Shown one piece after another: positions 14,875 through 23,500 of a stretch of 36,059 nt of DNA; position 1 is the stretch's first letter, and every line of letters starts with the position of its first letter. The stretch is from Deltaproteobacteria bacterium (GTDB lineage Bacteria > Myxococcota_A > Polyangia > Haliangiales > Haliangiaceae): NCBI GenBank assembly GCA_025353585.1, contig JANXOM010000339.1, forward strand, positions 1-36,059, given 5' to 3'. The position numbers were made by a program, and so were the translations under genes. Under the pieces are notes generated by a model. It was not told the origin of the DNA and did no database searches. It worked only from the letters and a program-made list of their open reading frames with translations.

Positions 14875-15210
14875 CTAGAGCGTGACGCGCGCGAGCAGCG
14901 CCACGACGGCTGTCGCGAGCAGCGATGGGCTGCGGAGGAGGCGCGTGCGCGGCGGCGCCAGCGCGGCGCGGACGAGGCCGAGGGACGCCCGGGCCGCATC
15001 GCGCTCGGCCGGCGTGGCGCGCTTGATCGCGCGGGCCAGGGCGACGGCCGCGGCCACGATCTCGGCCGTCGCGGAGAGCGGCTCGGCCGCCTCGCGATCC
15101 TCGATGATGATCGTCGCGCGGCCATGGGCGCCGGCGTGGCAGCGTGGGCATGCCGACTCGCGCGCGAGGTTGTAAGCGTGCTGGCAGCTCGGGCAGTGCA
15201 GGTAGCTCAC
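14875..15210 (-). CDS. Small zinc-ribbon membrane protein
   Basis: A 111-residue protein with a zinc ribbon at the N-terminus (Cys6, Cys9, Cys21, Cys24 in 'CPSC' and 'CPRC'), a helical Ala/Arg-rich middle and a hydrophobic segment at about 93-109 that should anchor it in the membrane. GTG 15210 overlaps the stop of the upstream gene by 4 bases. It is the last gene of the minus-strand lipid operon and ends just outside the repeat cluster. Function unknown; the ribbon may bind protein or nucleic acid. No close family was recognised. Confidence 0.7.
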   Translation of the reverse strand: MSYLHCPSCQHAYNLARESACPRCHAGAHGRATIIIEDREAAEPLSATAEIVAAAVALARAIKRATPAERDAARASLGLVRAALAPPRTRLLRSPSLLATAVVALLARVTL

Positions 15211-15707
15211 GCGCCGAGGGTGCGCGCGGGCGGGAACGCGGGCAAATTTTCAGCCGCCACCGGCGCCGCCGTCAGCGCGAAGTCGACGCGATGAATCACG
15301 CCGCGCTCCGGGCACACCAGCAGCACCGCGTCGGCGCCGAAAGCCACGCGGTACTCCAGCAGCTGCCGCCGCGTAGCCGCCGTGTCGAGCCGCGGCGCCG
15401 CCTCCCCCGTCTTGACCTCGGCGACCAGCATCTCCCCGTCGCGCTCGACGAGATAGTCCGCCCGGAGCTCCACGTCGAACGCCTCGCCGTCGACGACCAC
15501 CGGCCACAGGAGCCGCGCTTGTCGCGCCGTCACCCGGTAGCCCTCCTCCTCGAGCAGCGCCACCGCGCCCTCCTCGCCCGCGATCGCCCGCACCGCCGGG
15601 CGCCGGGCCCGCCGCGACCCGCGCCAGCCGCGCCACCGGGCCGCGAGCCACACCGCCAGCACCGCCGCGGCGACGGCGATCGCGACAGCCGCGTAGACCA
15701 GGTTCAC
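15207..15707 (-). CDS. Membrane-anchored PD-(D/E)XK nuclease-like protein
   Basis: A 166-residue protein: one transmembrane helix (about 4-24), a basic cytoplasmic stretch, then a small domain with the restriction-endonuclease-like core. Seen: an acidic helix 'GEEGAVALLEEEGY', Asp84 ('RADYLV'), 'AEVKTG' giving Glu97 and Lys99, and a following 'RRQLLEY' helix, the D...ExK...Q order of the PD-(D/E)XK superfamily (NERD/UPF0102-like). Such proteins usually cleave or bind DNA or RNA. Its place in a lipid operon, with 18 bases to the methyltransferase stop and a 4-base overlap to the next gene, is odd. It may be a passenger gene; the nuclease activity is inferred from the motif only. Confidence 0.72.
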   Translation of the reverse strand: MNLVYAAVAIAVAAAVLAVWLAARWRGWRGSRRARRPAVRAIAGEEGAVALLEEEGYRVTARQARLLWPVVVDGEAFDVELRADYLVERDGEMLVAEVKTGEAAPRLDTAATRRQLLEYRVAFGADAVLLVCPERGVIHRVDFALTAAPVAAENLPAFPPARTLGA

Positions 15708-15725
15708 CCACGCGAGCGTGGCACG

Positions 15726-17585
15726 TCAGTCTGACACCACGGCTGACACCACGGCTGACGCCACGGCTGACGCCACGGCTGACGCGGGGGCTGACACCAC
15801 GGCTGTCACCGCCGCCTTGCGCGCCACGACCCGGTAGGTATTCCCCCGCTTGCCGCGCGCGATCAGCGGGCCGATCGCGTTGTCGATCAGCACGCCGCCG
15901 AGAATCAGCGGCGACCCGAGCGTCCACGCCACGACGCGCCACACCCACGCCGCCGTCCCGCGAGGCCGCCACGGCAAATGTGGCGCCGGCGCCAGGTGGT
16001 CGAGGAACATCCACGCCGCGAAGAAGAAATCGACCCGCTGGTGCGCCTTGCCGCGGTGCCACTCGACCGGCTCGAGCCCGCGCTCGCGCAGCAGCTTCTC
16101 GAGGTTCCCCACGCTCACCAGATTGAGGTGCTGCGGCTGGAAGTACGGCAGCCAGTACCCGCGCAGGAGCTTTGCGAGCCCGTACTCGGGGTCCGGCACC
16201 TCGATCAAGAGGCAGCCGCCCGGCGCCAGCGCCACGCTCGCCGCGTCCAGCTCGGCGCGCGGATCGAGCGTGTGCTCGAGGTAGTGGCTCATGCTGACCG
16301 CGTCGTACGCGCCCGCGAAGCTCGGCGCCAGCTCGGGGAACAGCCCGCGGTACGCCGTCGAGATCCAGCCGCGCCGCTTCGCCTCGTCGATGCTCTCGCT
16401 CATGTCGAGGCCGTCGAACGTCGTGTCCGGCATCGTTGCCTGCGCGGCGATGCAGAAATGCCCGTGCCCCGCGCCGACGTCGAGCCAGCGCCTCGGCGCG
16501 GCGTGGTCGCGCATCATCTGCGCCCGCTTGTGATACGGCTGCGCGCCGAAGCCGAACACGAACTCCATGCCCTGCTCGCCGAGGCCGTCGTAGAAGTCCT
16601 TGTAGTAGAAGTCGAGCCCGGCGAACGACAGCCGCGGGTTCTGGAAGATGTGGCCGCAGCCGGCGCACTTCTCGAGCGTGAAGACGCCCGGCTTGTGCTG
16701 CAGGAGGTCCGGGTTTCGGACATGGACGGCGAGGTCCTTCGAGGCGCACAGCGGGCACGTCTCGCGCCGCGGATCGAGCAGCGCCGCCGTCCCGCCCGCC
16801 AGGAGCTTCGTGTACCCGGCCTCGCGCGCCGCCGCGTCGACGGCGATCGCCCGCTTGCCGACGAGCGTGCGCACCCAGATCCACAGCTCGATCGGCGTGC
16901 GGAACAGCACCACGAGCGGCAGGTCGCGCGCGCGCAGCGGCGTGCCGAGCAGCGCGATCGCCGGCTGCAGCTGCCACACGCCGAGCGCCACGAGCCCCGC
17001 GATCGGCTGCCGCCACAGGCCGATGCCGACGAGCGTCCACAGGATCGGCAGCGCGAACAGCGCCACCGTCGCCGACGGTCCGATCTGCGCGCGCAGGACA
17101 TCGAGCCGCCGCGACAGGTCGGCCGGCCGCGCGTGCTCGGCCGGCGCGATCGCGAGATCGCCGCGCGCGAAGTGCTTGAGCCGCGCCGAGGCCCGCGCGA
17201 ACGCGAGCTCGTCCGTCGGCGGCACCAGCTGCGCCCGCTCGCCGAGCGCCGTCGTCACCACGAACGCGTGCCCCGCCGTGCGCCCCGGCCCGAGCCGGTC
17301 GTCGCGGTAGCCGGGCTCGACGAGCGTCGCGAGCGTCATCGCCCGCAGCGCCGGCAGGTCGCGCGGCACCACGTCGAGGAGCTCGAGGTCATTCGCCGCC
17401 GCGTACGCGCTGGCCGCGCGGCGCGTCGCATCGTGGAGGGTCACGCCCGGGGCCGCGACGAGCTGGTGGGCGGCCGAGACGGGCGCGTCCGTCGCCGCGA
17501 GCACCGGCAACGCGCGGATGCGCCGCCGCATCTTCACGGCGTCGAGCACCATGATCACCGCGAGCAGGTACAGCACCCAGCTCAT
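15726..17585 (-). CDS. Membrane-attached SAM-dependent methyltransferase
   Basis: A 619-residue protein. The N-terminus is a transmembrane helix (about 3-18) and another hydrophobic pair lies near 170-215. A zinc-binding segment follows ('CPLC' ... 'CAGC', about 277-312), then a class I methyltransferase core with SAM motif 'WLDVGAGHGHF' and 'SMSHYLEHTLDP', as in Methyltransf_23 enzymes acting on sugars or lipids. A hydrophobic segment and a low-complexity tail of Ser-Ala-Val repeats end the protein. The frame is open far upstream, but ATG 17585 overlaps the glycosyltransferase stop (ATGA) and begins the hydrophobic helix, so it was chosen. Context suggests methylation of the sugar or lipid made by the operon, at the membrane; the substrate is unproven. 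Confidence 0.83.
   Translation of the reverse strand: MSWVLYLLAVIMVLDAVKMRRRIRALPVLAATDAPVSAAHQLVAAPGVTLHDATRRAASAYAAANDLELLDVVPRDLPALRAMTLATLVEPGYRDDRLGPGRTAGHAFVVTTALGERAQLVPPTDELAFARASARLKHFARGDLAIAPAEHARPADLSRRLDVLRAQIGPSATVALFALPILWTLVGIGLWRQPIAGLVALGVWQLQPAIALLGTPLRARDLPLVVLFRTPIELWIWVRTLVGKRAIAVDAAAREAGYTKLLAGGTAALLDPRRETCPLCASKDLAVHVRNPDLLQHKPGVFTLEKCAGCGHIFQNPRLSFAGLDFYYKDFYDGLGEQGMEFVFGFGAQPYHKRAQMMRDHAAPRRWLDVGAGHGHFCIAAQATMPDTTFDGLDMSESIDEAKRRGWISTAYRGLFPELAPSFAGAYDAVSMSHYLEHTLDPRAELDAASVALAPGGCLLIEVPDPEYGLAKLLRGYWLPYFQPQHLNLVSVGNLEKLLRERGLEPVEWHRGKAHQRVDFFFAAWMFLDHLAPAPHLPWRPRGTAAWVWRVVAWTLGSPLILGGVLIDNAIGPLIARGKRGNTYRVVARKAAVTAVVSAPASAVASAVASAVVSAVVSD
15731..15814. repeat. 12-bp tandem repeat in the methyltransferase gene
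   Basis: Seven 12-bp units based on CTGACACCACGG (plus-strand reading) run head to tail; two have CTGACGCCACGG, one CTGACGCGGGGG, and the last is degenerate. They encode the C-terminal Ser-Ala-Val-Val/Ala repeats of the methyltransferase. The unit length is a multiple of three, so copy-number change would lengthen the tail without a frameshift. Confidence 0.85.
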
Positions 17586-18733
17586 CCGGGCCTCCCCGCC
17601 AGCGCGAGCACCATCTCCGCCGCGGCATCCGCGCCGCCCGCCGCCGCGAACGACTCGCGCACGCGCCCCGCCGCTTCGCGAAAGCTCCTCTCGAGCAGCA
17701 CGCGCTCCACCGCGCCGCGCAGCTCCGGCGCCTGGACCCGCCCGAACTTCACGCGCAGCCCGGCGCCGGCCGCGACCACCTGGTCCGCCACGATCGGCTG
17801 GTCGTCCTTGATCGGCGCGATCACGAGCGGCACCCCGTGGGCGAGCGCCTCGCACGTCGTGTTGTGGCCACCGTGACAGACGACGGCGTCGACGTGCCGG
17901 AGCAGCGCGAGCTGCGGCACGTACGGGCGGACGAGGAAGTTCGCCGGGGCAGCGAGGGCCCCCGGCGCGACGAGGACCACTTGCACATTCAGATCTCCCA
18001 GCGCCGCCATCGCGGTCGCGTAGAACCGGCCGCTCGCGTCGGCGTTGACCGTCCCCATCGACACCAGCACGCACGGTCGGCGCAGCTCCGCGAACGGAAA
18101 CGGCGTCGTCTCGGGGCGGTCGCTGATCGACGGGCCCACGAAGCGATAGTGCGGGGGGAACTGCGCGAGCGGCCCCACGAGCGCGGACGTCGTGAACGCG
18201 ATCACGAGGTGAGGCGACAGCTCGCCCTCCGGGTGCAGCCCCGCCTCGCGCTCGAGCCCGCCGATCAACTCCTCGAACCAGCGCTTCACCTGCGGCAACC
18301 CGGCGAGCGGGTTCACGACGCCGGCGGACGTGGACGCGAGCGTGGCCCACGGGATGCCGCGCGCGCGCGCGACGAGCCCGCCCATCACGGCCTGCTGGTC
18401 GCACGCGATCACGTCCGGCGCGAACTCGGAGACGGCGACCTCGATGCCGGGCCGCATCGAGCGCGCGAGCGGGACGAGGAAGTCCTCCCACAGAAACTTC
18501 AGCGCCGCGGCCCCCCGCACGTTGCCCGCGCGATCGGTGACCTGCGCCACGTGGCCGGCGTCGACCTGCTCCGAGAGCGCGAACAGCCGCGCGCCGGCGG
18601 GCAGCAGCGGCCGGACCTTGCCGGGATGCGCGGCCCACGCGACCTCGTGCCCCCGCGCCTCGAGCGCGCGCGCGACGGACACCGTCGGGTTGACGTGTCC
18701 GGTCAGCGGCGGCACGACGAACAGCACCTTCAT
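17582..18733 (-). CDS. Family 1 (UGT/MGT-type) glycosyltransferase
   Basis: A 383-residue GT-B glycosyltransferase that transfers a sugar from a nucleotide donor to a small lipophilic acceptor. It starts 'MKVLFVVPPLTGHVNP' as in macrolide, flavonoid and zeaxanthin glycosyltransferases. The donor-binding signature 'HGGHNTTCEALAHGVP' lies at about 287-302 and ends in 'DDQP', the Asp/Gln pair that usually contacts the sugar. It overlaps the hydrolase gene upstream and the methyltransferase gene downstream by 4 bases each. With two lipid synthases upstream the acceptor is probably the long acyl chain or alcohol they make, giving a glycolipid. The sugar cannot be told from sequence. Confidence 0.9.
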   Translation of the reverse strand: MKVLFVVPPLTGHVNPTVSVARALEARGHEVAWAAHPGKVRPLLPAGARLFALSEQVDAGHVAQVTDRAGNVRGAAALKFLWEDFLVPLARSMRPGIEVAVSEFAPDVIACDQQAVMGGLVARARGIPWATLASTSAGVVNPLAGLPQVKRWFEELIGGLEREAGLHPEGELSPHLVIAFTTSALVGPLAQFPPHYRFVGPSISDRPETTPFPFAELRRPCVLVSMGTVNADASGRFYATAMAALGDLNVQVVLVAPGALAAPANFLVRPYVPQLALLRHVDAVVCHGGHNTTCEALAHGVPLVIAPIKDDQPIVADQVVAAGAGLRVKFGRVQAPELRGAVERVLLERSFREAAGRVRESFAAAGGADAAAEMVLALAGRPG

Positions 18734-19563
18734 CGTTCGTCTCGCACTGGGTCCCCGTCCGGACGGCCGGAGGCCCGCTCGCCCAGCTGCCCCCGCAGGA
18801 ACTCCGTGACCCGCGCCTTCACCTCCGCCGTCGCCTCCCACAGGACCGAGTGCGAGCACCCCGGCAGCACGTGCAGCGTGCACGCCGGCAGGATCCGCGC
18901 GAGCTCCTCGCCGCGCTCGCGCACGTCGGACCGCTCGCCGTACAGCGCGAGCACCGGGCACGCGATGCGCGCGAGCTCGGCCGCGGTCATCGCCGGCGAC
19001 GCCCGCAGATCCGCCACGAGCGAGGTCCCGTCGACGAGCGCCTCCGCCGCGGCCGCGAGCCGGGTCCGCTTGCGCTCGCTGTGCCGCCCGAGCCACGCCT
19101 GGAACGACTCGCCGATCTTCGTGTCGCGCGCCTCGCCGCGCAGGCCGAGCGTGCCCGCCATCTGCGCGGCCCAGCCCGCCGTGCCGTCGTGGGCATCGAC
19201 GAGCGCGACCCGCTCCACGCGCCCCGGGTGCGCGGCGGCGAACGCGAGCGCGAGGAGCCCGCCGAAGCTGTTGCCGACGAGGGCGACCGGGTGCGCGACG
19301 CCGAGCGCGTCGAGGAGCGCCGCGAGATCCGCGACCAGCGTGGCGACCGCGTAGCCCGTCGTGGGCCGCTCCGACAGGCCGTGCCCCCGCAGGTCGTAGA
19401 GCACCGCCTCGGCGAACTCGCCGATCGGGTTCGCGAGCGTGAAGTAGAAGCTCGACAGGTTGTCCATCACGAGCCCGTGGATGAACACGACCGTCCGCGG
19501 CGCCCCGACGGCGCCGATCCGCTGCACGTGCAGCCGCACGCCGTTCGCGACGACGTCAGCCAC
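18730..19563 (-). CDS. Alpha/beta hydrolase (second of a tandem pair)
   Basis: A 277-residue alpha/beta hydrolase with nucleophile Ser99 in 'GNSFGG', an oxyanion-region 'IHGLVMDN', an acid in 'YGERSDVR' and His in 'PGCSHSV'. It resembles its upstream neighbour: both begin 'VANGV-x-LHVQ' and share '(F/W)YFT' and 'YDLRGHG'/'FDLRGHG', so they arose by duplication. Likely roles are thioesterase release of the chain from ACP or editing, or transacylation. GTG 19563 was preferred over TTG 19566. It overlaps the upstream hydrolase by 8 bases and the glycosyltransferase by 4. The specific substrate is unknown. Confidence 0.85.
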   Translation of the reverse strand: MADVVANGVRLHVQRIGAVGAPRTVVFIHGLVMDNLSSFYFTLANPIGEFAEAVLYDLRGHGLSERPTTGYAVATLVADLAALLDALGVAHPVALVGNSFGGLLALAFAAAHPGRVERVALVDAHDGTAGWAAQMAGTLGLRGEARDTKIGESFQAWLGRHSERKRTRLAAAAEALVDGTSLVADLRASPAMTAAELARIACPVLALYGERSDVRERGEELARILPACTLHVLPGCSHSVLWEATAEVKARVTEFLRGQLGERASGRPDGDPVRDER

Positions 19564-20305
19564 CAAGGTACTCGCCGATCAGCTGCGTCAACGCCTCGCG
19601 CGCGTCGAGGTGCAGGTAGTGGCCGCCCGGCAACACCACGTGCCGCGCCCCGGGGATCGTGGCCGCGAGCCGCACGCCGCTCGCCGCGCACGAGCTGCGA
19701 TCGCCGGTGACGACGAGGCACGGCGCGCGCACGCCCGCGAGCTCCGCCACCCCCGGATCCCGCTCCGCCGCGAGGTCCGCGAGCAGCGTGGTCTTCCCGA
19801 GAAGGAACTCGAGCGAGGCGAGCAGCTTCTGCCCGCGCCGGCCGCCGACGACCAGCGCCTCGCGCATCTGCGCGGGCAGCGCGCCCACGATCGCGCCGAG
19901 ATCCGCGCCCGCTAACGCCGACATCTCCGTCACGCTCGACGGCGGTAGCGGCGCCTCCACCAGCACGAGCCGCCGCACGCGCGCCGGGTGCGCGATCGCG
20001 AACCGCAGCGCGACCAGCGCGCCCCAGCTGTGCCCGACGAGATCGACCGGCTCGCGCTCGCCCACGAGCGCGGCGAGGTCTGCCGCCATCGTGCGGACGT
20101 CGTAGCCCGTCGTCACCGGCTCGCTCTTACCGTGCCCGCGCAGGTCGAACATCGTCACGCGATGCCGCGCCGCGAGCGCCGGCCCCGCCGTGAAGTACCA
20201 GGACGCGAGGCTGCCGATCAGCAGCCCGTGGAGCATCACGACGGGCGGCCCGGCCCCGAGCTCCTGCACGTGGAGCTGCACGCCGTTGGCCGCTACGTGC
20301 GACAT
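19556..20305 (-). CDS. Alpha/beta hydrolase (first of a tandem pair)
   Basis: A 249-residue alpha/beta hydrolase. Catalytic residues: Ser93 in 'GHSWGA', an Asp in 'VTGDRSS', and His229 in 'PGGHYLHL', with the usual 'LHGLLIGS' oxyanion strand. Neither this protein nor its paralogue downstream has a signal peptide, so both act in the cytoplasm. Directly after the discrete ACP gene (13-base overlap), this is the most likely thioesterase for chain release, but epoxide hydrolase or haloperoxidase-like activity is equally compatible with the fold. ATG 20305 is the natural start. Confidence 0.86.
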   Translation of the reverse strand: MSHVAANGVQLHVQELGAGPPVVMLHGLLIGSLASWYFTAGPALAARHRVTMFDLRGHGKSEPVTTGYDVRTMAADLAALVGEREPVDLVGHSWGALVALRFAIAHPARVRRLVLVEAPLPPSSVTEMSALAGADLGAIVGALPAQMREALVVGGRRGQKLLASLEFLLGKTTLLADLAAERDPGVAELAGVRAPCLVVTGDRSSCAASGVRLAATIPGARHVVLPGGHYLHLDAREALTQLIGEYLGG

Positions 20306-20580
20306 GACGAGATGAACTCCACCAGCTCGCCGACGGTGAGCCCGATGATCTGATCGAGCTCCTTCTTCGAGATCCAGCCGACGAAGTCGACGCCCGCGCC
20401 GTAGTGCTGCTGCAGCTTCTCGGCGAGCGCCACGAACTCGATGCTCTCGAGCTCGAGGTCCGTGTTGAACGACGTCTGTAGCGTCATCGGGCCGGTGAGC
20501 AGGAGCTCGTCGCCGGCGATCTCGAGCACGAGCTTCTCGACGACGCGGAGGATGTCTTCGGTGCTGCCCATGGCGGTCAT
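20293..20580 (-). CDS. Discrete acyl carrier protein
   Basis: A 95-residue ACP. The phosphopantetheine site is Ser46 in 'DLELESIEFV', a variant of the usual DSL motif (Glu-Ser-Ile) common in ACPs of PUFA and secondary-lipid synthases. A four-helix pattern is visible, with 'GLTVGELVEFI' as the last helix. ATG 20580 overlaps the stop of the big synthase gene (ATGA); ATG 20571 is an alternative. The PPTase fused to that synthase is the probable activator. It may receive the finished chain from the multidomain synthases and present it to the hydrolases or glycosyltransferase. Confidence 0.9.
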   Translation of the reverse strand: MTAMGSTEDILRVVEKLVLEIAGDELLLTGPMTLQTSFNTDLELESIEFVALAEKLQQHYGAGVDFVGWISKKELDQIIGLTVGELVEFISSCRT

Positions 20581-23500
20581 AGCTTGGTCCACGCGATCAC
20601 GTGATCGCCGTCGGTGTAGGTCTCGATGATCGCATCGCCGATCGCCAGGCGGCCCGCGTCCGCCACGCGAACCTCGAGCTTCTTCGGATCCGTCACGCCC
20701 GTGCCGCGCGCCTTGCCGACCGCCTCCTTCGCCGCCCACAGCCGCGCCAGGTGCGCGTCGCCCTCGCCCAGCGCGAGCTCCGCCGCCGTGTAGGCCACGC
20801 GCAGGAAGCCCTCGGTGCGCGGCTCGATGCGCTCGATGTCGATGCCGCACGCGCGCGTGGCGTCGACGAGCGCGACGGCGCGGTCGTCCTTGTGCGCGAT
20901 CGACACGCGCACGCCGTCGACGATCGGCTGCCCGCTCGGCGTGTTGCCCACCGCGATCTCGACCGGCCAGATCGGCGACGCCGAGGTCTCCCAGCGGTGC
21001 ATGCGCACGGCGTCCTTGACCGCGATGCGCCCGAGCAGCCAGCCGCGGCGCGCGCGGGGGCCGAGCGCGTCGTGGTCGGCCCGCTCCGCTTCGCCGAGGT
21101 AGCGCCGCATCATCAGCTCGCGCGAGGCCGCGCCGCGCCAGTGCTCGGTCACGAGGACGTAGCCGCCCGGCTGCGCGACCGCGAGCGCGTGCGTCTCTGG
21201 ATACATCAGCATGTCCCACACGGGACCGTCGCTATCGAAGCGGCGGTCTTCCCACCCGTCGATCTTCGCCCACACGCGGCCGCCGCGCGCGAGCTCGAGA
21301 TCCGCGCGCACCTCGCGCTCGCCGACGTGCCGCATGCGCACGCTGCACGCGACGCGCTCGGCGGCGGCGGGGTGCGGGCCGTAGAGCGCGATCCGCTGGA
21401 TGCGCACCGGCATCGCGAGGCGATCGCGCGCCTCGTGGTTCATCACCCACCAGCCCATCAGCTGGCCGGCGCAGTCGAGGAGCGCGCCCGGCGCGGGGAG
21501 CACGTCGATCACGCCGTCGACGCCGTCGTCCCCGAGCGGGCCGAGCGTGGTGACGCCCTGGTAGCGCGGGCCGTGGAACATCCAGCGGTCGCCGTACATG
21601 CGCTCGGCGGTGAGCGGCGGGGGGCGGCGATGCACGAGGGGCGCGAGCGCGGGCGCCGGCGCGTCGGGGTAGCGGTCGGCGAGGTGAATGGTGGCTCGCG
21701 CGTAGCCGGGGAGCTCCACGTCGATGCGGTCGGCGTCGACGATGCGCGTGACGAGCTCGACGTCGATCGGCGGCGCGACGGCGAGCCAGCGCAGCGCGCG
21801 GACCTCCGCGATCGCGATGGCGACGCGGGTCGGCGCGAGGCGCACCGCGGCCTCGAGCATCATGCCGATCGTCATCGTCATCGGGACGACGGGGTAGCGG
21901 TCGGAGACGGTCGGCCAGCCCGGCGGCTGGCGGTAGAAGCAGTGATCGAGGAGCGCCGGCTCGATGTCGGCGGAGAGCGCGCGGCGGGTGACCTCGCGCT
22001 TGTGGGCCGGCGGGGGGACAGCGGTGATCTGCGCCGGCCGGGCCGCAGGCGCGGCGACGGCCGCTCGCGGCGCGGACGCACCCGCGCGGTACGCATCGAC
22101 GACCGCGCGCGCCGACGACGCGGCCTCGTCGAGCGTGGCGAGGAGCTCGGCCAGGATCGGATCGCCATCGGCGCTCACGGCCGGCCGCCCGCCGAGCGAG
22201 AGCGGCGTCACCGCGCGGCCCATGCGCACGAGCGGGACGCCGAGGACGAGCGGCGTGCCCGTCCGGGCGACGGGCGGTGTGCCGAGCTCCACCGCGGCGC
22301 TCGGGATGAAGCCGTCGACCCACAGCGCCGCGCCGACGCGCGCGAGCTGCGCGAGGCCCGGGTGCTTCGCGGTCACGGCCGCGATCGCGAGGTGCTCCTT
22401 GCCGCGCAGCGTGTCCTCGACGAACCCGGTGACGCTGCCCACGCCGACCTGGACGAACGCGCGCACGCCGTCGGCATGGAGCGCCTCGACGAGCTCGCGG
22501 AAGCGCACCGGTTGTACGAGGTGATCGCTCGCGAGCACGCGCACGGCCGCGAGGTCCGCCGGATACGGTGCGGCGGTCGTCGCCGACCACAGCGGGATCC
22601 GCGGCGCCTGCAGCGGCATCGTGGCGAGGCGCGCGCGATGCGGCGCGAGGTAGCTCGCGAACAGCGGCGAGTGAAAGCCCGAGCGGAACGGGAGCTCCTG
22701 GCACAGGACGCCGCGCGTCGCGAGCCGGGCGAGCGCGGTGCGCACGCGGTCGCTCTGCCCGCAGATGATCGACTGATGCGGGCAGTTGTCGTGGGAGAGG
22801 GAGATCGTGTCGAGGCCCTCGAGCGCGGACAGCGCCCCGCCGGCACCGCAGCCGACGGCGGCGAACACGACGTCGGGCACGGCGAGGCTCGCCGGCAGCT
22901 CGCCGAGGAACCCGTCGATCGCGTCCGGCGGGATCATCTCGCTCGCGGCCATGCCGGTCCACTCGCCCATGCTGTGGCCGGCGATCGCATCGGGCGCCAC
23001 GCCGAGCCGCGCGAGCGCCGCCGCCAGCAGCCGCCCGAGCGCGAACACGCCGAGCCCGCGGGCCTCGAGCTCGGTGGGGCTCCCCGCGTTCGCGGCGGGG
23101 ATCGCGGGCGGCAGCGCCACGCCGAGCGCGCGCGCGATCGCGCCGACGTCGGCGGCGAACGTGGCCTCGATCCCGGGGAAGACGAGCGCGAGCTTGCCGC
23201 CATCCGCGGCGAGGCCGACCGGCGCGAACCAGATGTCGTGGTTGCCGCGCCACGCCTTGCCGCGATCGAGGACCTTCTCCGCGAGGAGCTTCCGCTCCGG
23301 CGTCGGATCGATCATCGCGAGCCGCATCGGGCCCGCGCCGCTAACGCCGGTCTCGAGCGCCTCGCGGAGCTCCGCGATCGAGGCGCCGCGGATCGCCAGC
23401 ACGGGCGTCGGCGCGCTCGTGCCGCGCACGGTCTTCATCGGCGCGGATCGCGCGTGCCCTTCGATCATCACGTGCGCGTTGATCCCGCCGAAGCCGAACG

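Noticed and set aside
15726..18638. One long 970-codon methyltransferase protein
   Set aside because: The upstream part is an out-of-frame reading of the glycosyltransferase gene; the ATG at 17585 with its 4-base overlap is the natural start.
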